Assembly (NCBI GenBank): GCA_964581355.1 | Contig: CAZOOA010000095.1 | Span: 1-8,259, forward strand | Source: CAZOOA01 sp964581355 | GTDB lineage: Bacteria; Bacillota; Dethiobacteria; DTU022; UBA8154 | Direction of reading: 5' to 3' | DNA length: 8,259 bases | Shown here: positions 1-6,244 of the stretch, in pieces | Layout of the letters: the number at the start of each line of letters is the position of its first letter | Numbering within the stretch: the stretch's first letter is position 1 | Notes under the pieces: model-generated | The model's database searches: none | Seen by the model: only the letters and a program-made list of their open reading frames with translations | What the model was told of the DNA's origin: nothing | Made by a program: the position numbers and the translations under genes

Positions 1-701
1 GAAACCTCCAGGACTACATAACGCTGGTCACCTTCCCGGTTGCTCCTTATTTCCGGCAAACCGACATCAAAAACAGCGGATCCGCCGGAGTCCAGGTAGG
101 CATAGCGTCCTTCTGTGTAACCGTCTTCCAGTGATGCTCCATAAGGGTTGATGGATACCCTTGGTCCCGCCTTACCGCCAACTCTATCGCTTTCTTTTTC
201 TATGGTAATCGGCTCAATCATGCTGATTGTCCGGGTTGTTGTCACCCAACCGGTGCTGGCTGTATGCACTCCAAAGTGGGGGTATCGGCTTGCCGGTTGT
301 GCCCGGGTATGCCCGCTGGATAAAACATCAACATTCATCCGGATCTGAAACCTTTCTCCCGACACCACAGAGGGTGGATCTTCCCAGGTAAACCTGGCGT
401 GCCGGTCTTCCGTGTGAGAGTAAGGGCCTCGACCATATCTTGCTTCTTCATAGACGTCTACAGAGTAGTTCACTTCGATTTCTTTTTCATTCAAGCGGAT
501 GAAAGCGCCTTTTCCCAAGTTTAAGTCTGCATAGTGACCGGGGTGTTCGTAATTTTCACCATCGGGGTAAAACTGGTACAGAGTATCCACGTGCACCCAT
601 GCATATTCACCAGAAGACTCTGCTTGCTGTGGCGCGAACACCCCTACAATGCTGAACATAAACATAAAACAGATAAGACTTGCCATTATTTTGTTTTTCA
701 T
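1..701 (-). CDS. Exported protein of unknown function (5' part; runs off the left edge)
   Basis: The frame is open from an ATG at 701 to the window edge, giving 233 complete codons. The start is supported by a strong ribosome binding site (GGAAGGAG, 708-715) six bases upstream. The N-terminus looks like a signal peptide: Lys2 and Lys4, then a hydrophobic stretch of about residues 5-23 rich in Met, Phe and Ile. Cleavage could fall near the VFA at 21-23 or after Ala27, so the protein is probably secreted or surface-exposed. The mature part is rich in Tyr, Gly, Glu, Arg and Ser/Thr, with alternating hydrophobic and polar residues that suggest beta structure. I see no transmembrane segment, cysteine motif or recognisable catalytic motif after the signal. 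I do not recognise the family. A long, potentially structured leader precedes the gene, so regulation in the 5' untranslated region is possible. The C-terminus, and any anchoring domain there, is outside the window. Confidence 0.8.
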   Translation of the reverse strand, partial: MKNKIMASLICFMFMFSIVGVFAPQQAESSGEYAWVHVDTLYQFYPDGENYEHPGHYADLNLGKGAFIRLNEKEIEVNYSVDVYEEARYGRGPYSHTEDRHARFTWEDPPSVVSGERFQIRMNVDVLSSGHTRAQPASRYPHFGVHTASTGWVTTTRTISMIEPITIEKESDRVGGKAGPRVSINPYGASLEDGYTEGRYAYLDSGGSAVFDVGLPEIRSNREGDQRYVVLEV

Positions 702-735
702 TTTTTTCTCCTTCCATTTTTTCTTTTTCGTTTTT

Positions 736-889
736 CCCAGGCCCTACATAGATCATAGACCCTGTGCTGGACAAATCCTGGACGGAGTCAGAACCTGAGG
801 GTTTTCCGTGTAGTTGCGCCAAGCGACAAAATACGTAGCAAAACTGCGCAAGACATCCCTGTTAAGAGCCAAAAATAATCGGGCCGGGT
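736..889 (-). ncRNA. Candidate structured leader RNA upstream of the exported-protein gene
   Basis: On the minus strand the segment can be closed by an outer stem: ACCCGGCCC (881-889) with GGGCCTGGG (736-744), paired with one bulged T. Inside are at least two hairpins. One is closed by TTGCGC (846-851) and GCGCAA (814-819). The other is closed by ACGGA (805-809) and TCCGT (782-786), and encloses a second stem AACC (800-803) / GGTT (792-795). An AGGAGGTGA-like sequence lies just outside the outer stem at about 889-897, with no convincing reading frame after it. The element ends about 20 bases before the ribosome binding site of the downstream gene. The pairing is read by eye. It matches no riboswitch class I know and could be a riboswitch-like leader or an RNA left by a mobile element. 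Confidence 0.4.
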
Positions 890-943
890 CACCTCCTGTT
901 TTTTTTCTTGGAAAAAACAAGTTGCATAGTACGATAACAAATA

Positions 944-949
944 ATTATA
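944..949 (-). promoter_or_regulatory. Possible -10 box for the exported-protein gene
   Basis: A perfect TATAAT lies on the minus strand. The bases 16-18 upstream do not resemble TTGACA. Instead they fall inside the 30-bp palindrome at 953-982, so a regulator bound there could activate or repress. A start near 937 would give a leader of about 235 nt. The box sits in A+T-rich sequence and could be chance. Confidence 0.3.
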
Positions 950-952
950 CAA

Positions 953-982
953 AAATATATCACCCTTAAGGGTGATATATTT
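953..982. terminator. 30-bp perfect palindrome, possible bidirectional terminator or operator
   Basis: The core CACCCTTAAGGGTG is flanked by ATATAT on both sides and extends by two more A/T pairs, so all 30 bases are self-complementary. On the plus strand it is followed by a T-rich tract (984-990 and beyond). On the minus strand it is followed by five T. It could end transcription of fliG (minus strand) with moderate efficiency. No plus-strand gene is visible that would need it. Its position next to a TATAAT also fits an operator. Confidence 0.5.
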
Positions 983-1054
983 CTTTTTTTGTTCTTTTTT
1001 GTGTTCTTTTAAGCAGTTTTTATCTTGGTGGACATTGGGGAAATGCGAACACTT

Positions 1055-1080
1055 CCACGGCTAAAGCCGTGGGCTTTCCG
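1055..1080. repeat. IS200/IS605-type end hairpin, probable relic of a mobile element
   Basis: CCACGGCT (1055-1062) and AGCCGTGG (1065-1072) form a perfect 8-bp stem around AA and are followed by GCTTTCCGCC. From family knowledge, hairpins with a 'GGCTAAAGCCGTGGGCTTT'-like sequence are common at the ends of IS200/IS605 elements and their non-autonomous derivatives in Firmicutes. No transposase or TnpB frame is present nearby, so this would be a solitary end or a miniature element. It also lies just downstream of fliG and could act as a weak transcript end. Confidence 0.45.
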
Positions 1081-1148
1081 CCAGGTTGATCGTAACAAGT
1101 GAGTTGTTCCTGCTGCTCGATCAAGATTTCATTTGCTTACATATTTGC

Positions 1149-2159
1149 CTACATAATGATAGAATCATCGCCGCCTCGGGCCATAATGATCTCTCCGGCT
1201 TCGTCCAGGCGCCTGATAATCCCAACTATTTTCTGTTGTGCTTCTTCTACTTCACGCAGCCGGACCGGCCCCATAAAGTCTAAGTCTTCCTGTAACATTG
1301 CAGCGGCCCGTTTGGATACGTTACGATACAATCGCTCCTTGACTTCCTCGCTGGAACCTTTCAGTGCTTTAGCCAATTCCTTGCTATCGACTTCCCGTAC
1401 CACACGCTGAATGGAAGCATCGTCCAATGTGATAATGTCCTCGAAGATAAACATGCGTGCCCGAATCTCATCAGCCAACTCCGCATCCTCTTTTTCCAGT
1501 TCTTCCAGGATTAATTTCTCGGAGCCACGGTCAATGCTGTTCAATATGTCCACTATGGCATCAATTCCCCCAGCCTGGGTGAAATCTTGCTGGAAGAATG
1601 AAGACAATTTTTCTTTTAAAACCTCTTCTACATCTTTTAATATTTCTGGTGATGTACGCTCCATCAAGGCAACCCGTTTTGCAATATCTGCACGCATTTC
1701 CTCAGGCAATTCGGACAAAACGGCGGCTGATTGCTGTGAATCAAGGTAAGATAATATGAGAGCAATGGTTTGAGGGTGTTCATTGCGGATCAGCGTAATT
1801 ATTTGGTTGGGGTCAGTGCCCCTTACAAAAGAAAACGGCTTAACTTTAACCTGTTCTTTCATGCGCTTGATAATTTCTGTTGCTTTTTGGGGCCCCAGTG
1901 TTTCTTCTAAAACTTTCTTGGCGTAATCCAACCCGCCTTCCAGCATAAACTGTTGAGCTTGACCTAAAAGCATGAACTCTTCCATGACAGCGTCTCTTGT
2001 TTCTCTGTCAATCTTACTCATGTTGGCTATTTCCATTGTAATACCCTCAATATCTTCTTCGGGCATCTGTTTTAGCACTTGAGACGATTTCTCCGGCCCA
2101 AGGCTTAATAATAGTATTGCTGCCTTTTTCTTACCGGATAATTTGTCTATATTTACCAT
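1149..2159 (-). CDS. fliG: Flagellar motor switch protein FliG
   Basis: FliG is the rotor protein of the cytoplasmic C ring. It binds the FliF MS-ring and FliM and transmits torque from the stator. The 336-residue product has normal family length and all expected parts: an N-terminal FliF-binding domain (about 1-100) starting with GKKKAAILLLSLG, the EHPQ motif of the middle domain (127-130), the MFxF hinge (236-239, MFIF) and the C-terminal torque domain. The charged torque residues are kept at R284, E291, D292 and R300, aligned by eye with Salmonella R281, D288, D289 and R297. The ATG start is supported by AGGAG at 2166-2170, six bases upstream. A sigma-A-like promoter lies upstream at 2326-2354. 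In most Firmicutes fliG sits between fliF and fliH, but neither is beside it here, so this is either an isolated copy or the motor genes are dispersed. Nothing suggests the gene is broken. Confidence 0.97.
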   Translation of the reverse strand: MVNIDKLSGKKKAAILLLSLGPEKSSQVLKQMPEEDIEGITMEIANMSKIDRETRDAVMEEFMLLGQAQQFMLEGGLDYAKKVLEETLGPQKATEIIKRMKEQVKVKPFSFVRGTDPNQIITLIRNEHPQTIALILSYLDSQQSAAVLSELPEEMRADIAKRVALMERTSPEILKDVEEVLKEKLSSFFQQDFTQAGGIDAIVDILNSIDRGSEKLILEELEKEDAELADEIRARMFIFEDIITLDDASIQRVVREVDSKELAKALKGSSEEVKERLYRNVSKRAAAMLQEDLDFMGPVRLREVEEAQQKIVGIIRRLDEAGEIIMARGGDDSIIM

Positions 2160-2239
2160 AAATAACTCCTTTTGGGTAAATAATGATGCTCGCTTTTCTA
2201 TAAAAAGAACTCGTTATCATTTATTGACTGGCTGCTTCG

Positions 2240-2311
2240 TTAAATATTTTCTGCCACAAAGTAGCCGGTCTCATCCTTTTCAATAATAACAGGATAGCTT
2301 CTTGTTTCAAA
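2240..2311 (-). pseudogene. Short relic resembling the N-terminus of a HicB antitoxin
   Basis: Between two in-frame stops the minus strand encodes FETR followed by SYPVIIEKDETGYFVAENI (residues from 2299 down to 2243), then TAA at 2240-2242. HicB antitoxins typically begin with a short 'YPVIIEKDEDGYFVA' beta-strand pair followed by 'PDLPGC'. Here the resemblance stops at the point where that second motif should start, and there is no start codon in frame. I read it as a decayed fragment lying between the fliG promoter and fliG. The match is only about 20 residues, so chance or another beta-rich family cannot be excluded. No HicA partner is visible. Confidence 0.35.
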
Positions 2312-2325
2312 TTACTTTTGAATTA

Positions 2326-2354
2326 ATTATACAGATTTCTTGCTATCTTTACAA
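2326..2354 (-). promoter_or_regulatory. Sigma-A-like promoter upstream of fliG
   Basis: The -35 box TTGTAA (2349-2354) and -10 box TATAAT (2326-2331) are separated by exactly 17 bases on the minus strand. Transcription from here would reach fliG after a leader of about 160 nt. That leader crosses the HicB-like relic, so the promoter may originally have served that gene. No sigma-D (flagellar) promoter was recognised. Confidence 0.55.
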
Positions 2355-2433
2355 TATCGCATTTTTTCTTTTACGGACTATTTTATTCATCTAACTCGTC
2401 TTGCTTGTGTCTTAGCGCCATCCGTTCTTGTCA

Positions 2434-2452
2434 GGGTGGGAAGGGGGAGGGG
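2434..2452 (+). other. Tight G-quadruplex motif
   Basis: GGGTGGGAAGGGGGAGGGG has four G-runs of at least three joined by loops of one or two bases, which meets the standard four-tract quadruplex pattern. It lies between the small coiled-coil gene and the fliG promoter. In the minus-strand transcript it would be C-rich, so any effect would come from the DNA or from an antisense RNA. Confidence 0.5.
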
Positions 2453-2520
2453 AAGAAAAGGTAAGGGTTAGTGCGGACGGTTGTAAATAGTTATTGTTGC
2501 CTTTATTGTGCTACCATTAA

Positions 2521-2748
2521 TTACCCCCAGCCTCCGGGTAGATGCCCTTCGTTCAACAGTTTTAGCTCCTTCTCCAGGCGGTACAGCTTTTTCTTCGCTG
2601 AATTTTTTGCTTCATGATAATCCTGCTGGCGAAGAAAAGCGGCCTCCTCAAGTGCTGCCAGGCGGGCTTCCTGTTCATGGATCAACCGTTCAACTTTTTC
2701 TTTACGTCGGGCAATCCGTTGTTGGAATTTGCGGTCTTGAAAATTCAT
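2521..2748 (-). CDS. Small charged coiled-coil protein, unknown function
   Basis: The product is 75 residues from an ATG at 2748. An ATG at 2760 would add four residues, but it has no ribosome binding site, whereas GGAG (2755-2758) sits six bases before 2748, so I chose the inner start. The protein is dominated by Arg, Lys, Glu, Leu and Ala with heptad-like spacing over most of its length, which predicts one long helix or a coiled coil. The tail is short and Gly-rich (PGGWG). There is no signal peptide, membrane segment or cysteine. It does not belong to a family I can name. A resemblance to small flagellar coiled-coil proteins such as FliJ would be only general. It has its own promoter at 2909-2936 and a structured leader, and lies between dinG and fliG without being tightly coupled to either. 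Confidence 0.65.
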   Translation of the reverse strand: MNFQDRKFQQRIARRKEKVERLIHEQEARLAALEEAAFLRQQDYHEAKNSAKKKLYRLEKELKLLNEGHLPGGWG

Positions 2749-2788
2749 TTCATACTCCATATGGGTTTAGTTAATTCTTGCGCATTTC

Positions 2789-2852
2789 GGATACATTTCG
2801 CCCGGTCGCTAAACCTTCATGGTTCTGGTATTGACCGGGCTGGGGCTTATCC
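2789..2852 (-). ncRNA. Candidate structured leader of the coiled-coil gene
   Basis: A long interrupted hairpin can form on either strand. The outer stem is GGATA (2789-2793) / TATCC (2848-2852). The main 8-bp stem is GCCCGGTC (2800-2807) / GACCGGGC (2833-2840). The tip is AACC (2812-2815) / GGTT (2821-2824). No T-run follows in either direction, so it is not a standard terminator. It falls inside the transcript predicted from the promoter at 2909-2936, about 40 bases before the start codon. It may be a regulatory leader or a palindromic dispersed repeat. I recognise no known RNA family. Confidence 0.4.
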
Positions 2853-2908
2853 CAAATATTATCACTGTTAACACACACCAAGCGTCTTTTTCAAAACGGA
2901 CACCGTTG

Positions 2909-2936
2909 ATTATACATTTCCTGCAAATCAATCCAA
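2909..2936 (-). promoter_or_regulatory. Promoter for the small coiled-coil gene
   Basis: The -35 box TTGGAT (2931-2936) and -10 box TATAAT (2909-2914) are 16 bases apart on the minus strand. The pair starts right after the dinG stop codon (2937-2939). A short dyad AACGG-TGT-CCGTT (2895-2907) lies just downstream, around the expected start of transcription. Confidence 0.45.
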
Positions 2937-5678
2937 TCAGTCAAGCTCATATCCCCAGTTTTTAAACACACCTTCCAGTTGCCCAATAATTGACTCCAAG
3001 GGTAAATCTTTGATAAGTTTAGGCTCCGGCAAGTCTGCAATGATATCACTGCAATATTTTTTGCCCCCACCCAGCTGATCCAACACGATCACCGCGCCTT
3101 TATCGTCTTCAGATCGCAGCAGCCTGCCAAATTGCTGCCTTAAAACCCGGGTGACTTCGGGAACATCGAGCTCATAGAAAGGATATAAACCTTTGTTTCT
3201 CAGGTAGCGGCTGCGGGCTTTGTGCAGCGGATCATCCGGATAGACAAATGAGAGCTTCTCTATAATAACACAACTTAAAGCCGGCCCTTTCACATCAACT
3301 CCCTCGTAAAAGCTTTTTGACCCGAAAATCACAGCATGTTCATCCTTTTTAAAGCTTTCCAGGTCGGCACGTTTCGGGGCGTCTTTTCCACCCAGCACGC
3401 TGATGCCTTGTCCTTCCAGCGGCATTCGGACTTTTTCGATTACCTTTTCCATACGTTCCAGGCTGCTGAACAAAACCATGACCCGCCCGCCGAGCATCGT
3501 GGCCATACCAACCACAGCTTTTGCCGCATACGCCGCGAAATTTGGACTTCTATAACCGGGCGAATCGTCCGGTATGGCCAGCACGCTGTTTTGGGCATAA
3601 TGATATACATTTGGCAGCGGCTTTTGAAAAATGAGCGCTTCATCGTCCAGGTGCTCAAACCCCAGGGCGCGGGCCAGCCGGTCGTAGCTGTTATTTTCGG
3701 CCAGAGTGCCTGATGTAAGCACCATCGAACTGCAATTTGAAATAACCTTGCTGTAGAATTTCTCTGCCACATCCAACGGCGCGATACGGAAAGACCAGCG
3801 GCTTTGCCTGCATTCCAGGTAACAGCAGTTTTGCTCATCCTCTTCTTCCTGGAAGCATTCCACCAGCAGGCCGGCCCAGGCGCGACAGGCACTTATATAG
3901 GTTAAACCTTGCTGGTTCAAAGTGCTGTCTTCAAACCCGTCGTCTTTCGCTGTAATCGCTGCCATGGTATCATCCAGAAAATCTGCCAGCGATTCAAGGA
4001 GAGCCGACAGGGATAGCGCCGCCTGCTTCAAATTCTCGTCTTCGGGGACCTCCAGTCGACGGCTGTGGTTTTCGTGTTCCGGCAAATAGGGGGCCAGCAG
4101 CTGTAAGATATCGCCTATATACTGCCTAATATAAGCGATATCTTCCTCGGCCGGGCCGATATCCAGCCCCGGCAGGTGTTTTTTCCCGTGAAACTGCAAA
4201 AAACGAAGGAATCCTTTATCTTGTCCCTGCACAAGCCGGCCCAGGAAATGGCCCAGTTCGTAAGAGTCCAGCTCCCGGGTAAAGGCCTGGAAGGATTTTT
4301 CTTCCAATGCATGGGCTTCATCGATTATGAGCCGTTCCATTTCCGGGTAATTACCCGGCCAGGTTAAAAGCAGGGAGTGGTTGATAGTGCAGATATGGGA
4401 ATTTTTCATGGCTTTTACTTTGCGGTGATAAAAACAGCTCTCCAGATAGCTGCAGTCTTTGCCTGCACAGTCTTCTTTGCGGCAGCGGGCCCGGTTCACC
4501 AGCGCTTCAAGTGCCGGGTAATTGATTTTGAACCAGAAAGAGATGTCTTCGGCTTCACCTGAGGTGCTGCTCCTGGCCCAGTTGGCAAGGTAGGTCCGGG
4601 CAAGCCTTGTTTCTAAATCAGCTGCCATACCTGCCGCCTCTTCTTCCACCATACGCCGGCAGATATAATTGGAAATACCTTTCATGTCGGCAAAACGCAT
4701 ACCCGCCAGCTCCAAGACTTCGGCCAGCCGGGGAAGTTCATCCTGCAGCTGCTGCTGCAGGTTTTTGGTGTTGGTGCTGATAAAGACCTGCTCTTCTTCC
4801 CGGGCGGCCCAGATCAGCGCGGCAAGCAGGTAGGCGATGGTCTTACCGCTGCCGGTAGGGGCTTCCACAAAAAGAGCCCGGTTCTGCTGGAAGGCTTCGG
4901 CAACCTTCCCGGCCATCTTGATTTGCTGGGGACGTTTGCGGTAGCCCGGGAAATGCTCAGTCCATTTTGATTCGTCTTCCAGGATAGGCGTTATTCTGTC
5001 CAGGGTATACCTGCAGGATGGTTTTCCCCGGGACGGAGATGAGGACAAAAACGGAGCCTGCCTTTTTCCAACCGTTCTGCACAGGGTTGCAGGCTCTATC
5101 TCCCGCAGGTAGGGCAGCCAGTTCCAATCGGAACCATTTAACATGGCCAAGGTGTTTTCCAGGATCCCTGTATCGTCCCGGGACAGGTCGTTAAGCAGCT
5201 GACCTACCAGCTTTTTGGTATCCCGGGCATCGGCAAGGGCGCGGTGAGCGCCTGAAAGCTCCTCATGTAAATAATGCTTGAATAAGTAGTCCATGTTGTG
5301 CCCGGCCAACGCGGGCTTGAAAATCAAAAACAGCAGCAGGCTGTCCAAAAACTGGTTTGGGAGCTTTTCCCACAGCGCTTTTTCCAGCATGCGCTGTTCG
5401 AAGCCGGCATTGTGGCAGACCAGGGGATAGTCGGTGATGAAATCTAAAAACTCTTCTTTGATCTCTGCAAATTTTGGCGCACGGCGCAGCTTTTCTTCCG
5501 TGATCCCTGTGCACATTTTCAAGATATGCGGGGACACCCGGGACACAGATGGGTTGACAAGCTGCTCATACGTTTCCTCTTCCCCGCCGGGCAGCACCTT
5601 GACAGCACCGATTTCGATGATCTCATCCCTTGCGCCAACACCGGTGGTTTCCAGGTCCAGGTAGATCACTTCTTCCAA
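2937..5678 (-). CDS. dinG: DinG-type ATP-dependent helicase with N-terminal DEDDh-like exonuclease domain
   Basis: This 913-residue protein joins a DnaQ-like 3'-5' exonuclease domain (about 1-165) to an XPD/DinG superfamily 2 helicase (about 235-913), the usual Firmicutes DinG layout. Exonuclease motifs are D8 and E10 (YLDLETTG), HNAGFE (89-94) and HRALADA (H145, D150). The Exo II aspartate is replaced by E94. Helicase motifs are Walker A EAPTGSGKT (272-280), DEAH (453-456) and motif VI QQFGRLLR (848-855). Four cysteines, C340, C404, C409 and C415, keep the C-x4-C-x5-C end spacing of the E. coli DinG 4Fe-4S site, so a cluster is likely. The family acts in DNA repair by removing R-loops, D-loops and forked structures. 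Translation starts at TTG (5676-5678), with AGAGGTG five bases upstream. It appears monocistronic, with an extended -10 promoter at 5738-5746. Confidence 0.93.
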   Translation of the reverse strand: MEEVIYLDLETTGVGARDEIIEIGAVKVLPGGEEETYEQLVNPSVSRVSPHILKMCTGITEEKLRRAPKFAEIKEEFLDFITDYPLVCHNAGFEQRMLEKALWEKLPNQFLDSLLLFLIFKPALAGHNMDYLFKHYLHEELSGAHRALADARDTKKLVGQLLNDLSRDDTGILENTLAMLNGSDWNWLPYLREIEPATLCRTVGKRQAPFLSSSPSRGKPSCRYTLDRITPILEDESKWTEHFPGYRKRPQQIKMAGKVAEAFQQNRALFVEAPTGSGKTIAYLLAALIWAAREEEQVFISTNTKNLQQQLQDELPRLAEVLELAGMRFADMKGISNYICRRMVEEEAAGMAADLETRLARTYLANWARSSTSGEAEDISFWFKINYPALEALVNRARCRKEDCAGKDCSYLESCFYHRKVKAMKNSHICTINHSLLLTWPGNYPEMERLIIDEAHALEEKSFQAFTRELDSYELGHFLGRLVQGQDKGFLRFLQFHGKKHLPGLDIGPAEEDIAYIRQYIGDILQLLAPYLPEHENHSRRLEVPEDENLKQAALSLSALLESLADFLDDTMAAITAKDDGFEDSTLNQQGLTYISACRAWAGLLVECFQEEEDEQNCCYLECRQSRWSFRIAPLDVAEKFYSKVISNCSSMVLTSGTLAENNSYDRLARALGFEHLDDEALIFQKPLPNVYHYAQNSVLAIPDDSPGYRSPNFAAYAAKAVVGMATMLGGRVMVLFSSLERMEKVIEKVRMPLEGQGISVLGGKDAPKRADLESFKKDEHAVIFGSKSFYEGVDVKGPALSCVIIEKLSFVYPDDPLHKARSRYLRNKGLYPFYELDVPEVTRVLRQQFGRLLRSEDDKGAVIVLDQLGGGKKYCSDIIADLPEPKLIKDLPLESIIGQLEGVFKNWGYELD

Positions 5679-5737
5679 AGGCTCACCTCTTTTATTGCGG
5701 TTTATTGCATAGAGAGAGTTAATGGCATGATTTCTAG

Positions 5738-5746
5738 ATTATACCA
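5738..5746 (-). promoter_or_regulatory. Extended -10 promoter for dinG
   Basis: The minus strand reads TGGTATAAT, a perfect -10 box with the TGN extension that can replace a -35 box. The hexamer 17 bases upstream (GTGAAG) is poor. The start would lie near 5731, about 50 bases before the TTG start codon. I see no LexA-type operator nearby. Confidence 0.5.
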
Positions 5747-5781
5747 GAAAAACGACCCGGCTTCACCTGCCCCTTCCCCGC

Positions 5782-5871
5782 TTAGTTGATAATCAAAGTA
5801 AACTTCTCTTCCAGGTACGAAGCGGCAAGGGAGCGGAAATACCAGGGGATATCACGGCCAAACAAACTTGC
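5782..5871 (-). pseudogene. Possible 3' remnant of a lost gene upstream of dinG
   Basis: A stop-to-stop stretch of 29 codons on the minus strand contains GRDIPWYFRSLAASYLEEKF and ends in TAA at 5782-5784. The codons are G/C-rich in the third position like dinG, unlike the A+T-rich sequence to the right, and the peptide looks like a helical protein end. There is no ribosome binding site or convincing start codon. It may be the tail of a deleted neighbour, or chance. Confidence 0.2.
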
Positions 5872-6137
5872 TTATAAATTATATTCTGACATATTGCAGC
5901 AATCTCCTTTAAAGAACTATGTCTTTTTATGTCTTATTCATTGGAACAATTATTCTCATACTGGTTGACTTGCTGATTAACTGTAGCAGAGGTATTATTG
6001 TTTTAAAGCAATGGCATACTATCCTTGAAGATTAGTGGGGGGCAGGTGTTGAAACTATTGCCTGGATTTAATAACATTAGCCTGAATTGTACAGCTGAAG
6101 AACAATGAAACCAATAAACAGGCGTGAACTTATACGT
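5872..6137. other. Non-coding stretch with no recognisable feature
   Basis: This A+T-rich stretch lies between the possible gene remnant upstream of dinG and the tRNA terminator. Short frames on both strands lack ribosome binding sites and protein-like composition. I see no repeat, hairpin or promoter that I would defend. Confidence 0.5.
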
Positions 6138-6177
6138 AAAAAAAGATGCCCCACGAACAGCGATAAAGTGGGGCATC
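6138..6177 (-). terminator. Rho-independent terminator of the tRNA-Arg transcript
   Basis: On the minus strand GATGCCCCAC and GTGGGGCATC (6168-6177 and 6145-6154) form a perfect 10-bp stem with a 13-base loop, followed directly by seven T. It lies 17 bases beyond the 3' end of the tRNA-Arg remnant. It therefore probably belonged to the original tRNA gene and marks native chromosome on the left side of the junction. Confidence 0.88.
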
Positions 6178-6194
6178 CACAACACTTATGTATA

Positions 6195-6244
6195 TGGCAC
6201 GCCCGGAAGGATTCGAACCTTCGACCCTCGGATTAGAAGTCCGA
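6195..6244 (-). pseudogene. 3' half of tRNA-Arg(TCT): residual attachment site
   Basis: Reading the minus strand from 6244, the tRNA is normal from position 27 on. It has an anticodon arm TCGGA-CTTCTAA-TCCGA with anticodon TCT, a five-base variable loop, a T arm GAAGG-TTCGAAT-CCTTC, the 3' acceptor strand CGGGCGT, discriminator G and an encoded CCA (6195-6197). The D arm and the 5' acceptor strand, which should read about ACGCCCG or GCGCCCG, are absent. The bases upstream (TACACGAAACC) are unrelated. A cleanly kept 3' half with its own terminator is the classic footprint of a tyrosine-recombinase element that inserted into a tRNA gene and rebuilt the complete tRNA at its other end. Random truncation is the alternative. 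Confidence 0.85.

Noticed and set aside
607..822. A 71-codon minus-strand frame overlapping the exported-protein start
   Set aside because: It is out of frame with the signal-peptide gene, has no ribosome binding site at its start, and overlaps the structured leader. The frame with the signal peptide and GGAAGGAG is much better supported.
736..889. Known riboswitch class (c-di-GMP, cobalamin, TPP, SAM, glycine)
   Set aside because: I looked for the conserved core sequences of these classes on both strands and found none, so the element is left unclassified.
984..1018. Short T-rich repeats (TGTTCTTTT-like), considered as a repeat array
   Set aside because: Only two or three imperfect low-complexity copies, with no regular spacing. 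There is no CRISPR-like array anywhere in the window.
2789..2852. Rho-independent terminator for dinG
   Set aside because: The stem is strong, but no T-run follows it on the minus strand, and a promoter lies between dinG and the hairpin.
5786..5968. A 60-codon plus-strand frame upstream of dinG
   Set aside because: It has no ribosome binding site, uses a weak start codon and has no protein-like pattern. It runs through A+T-rich non-coding sequence.
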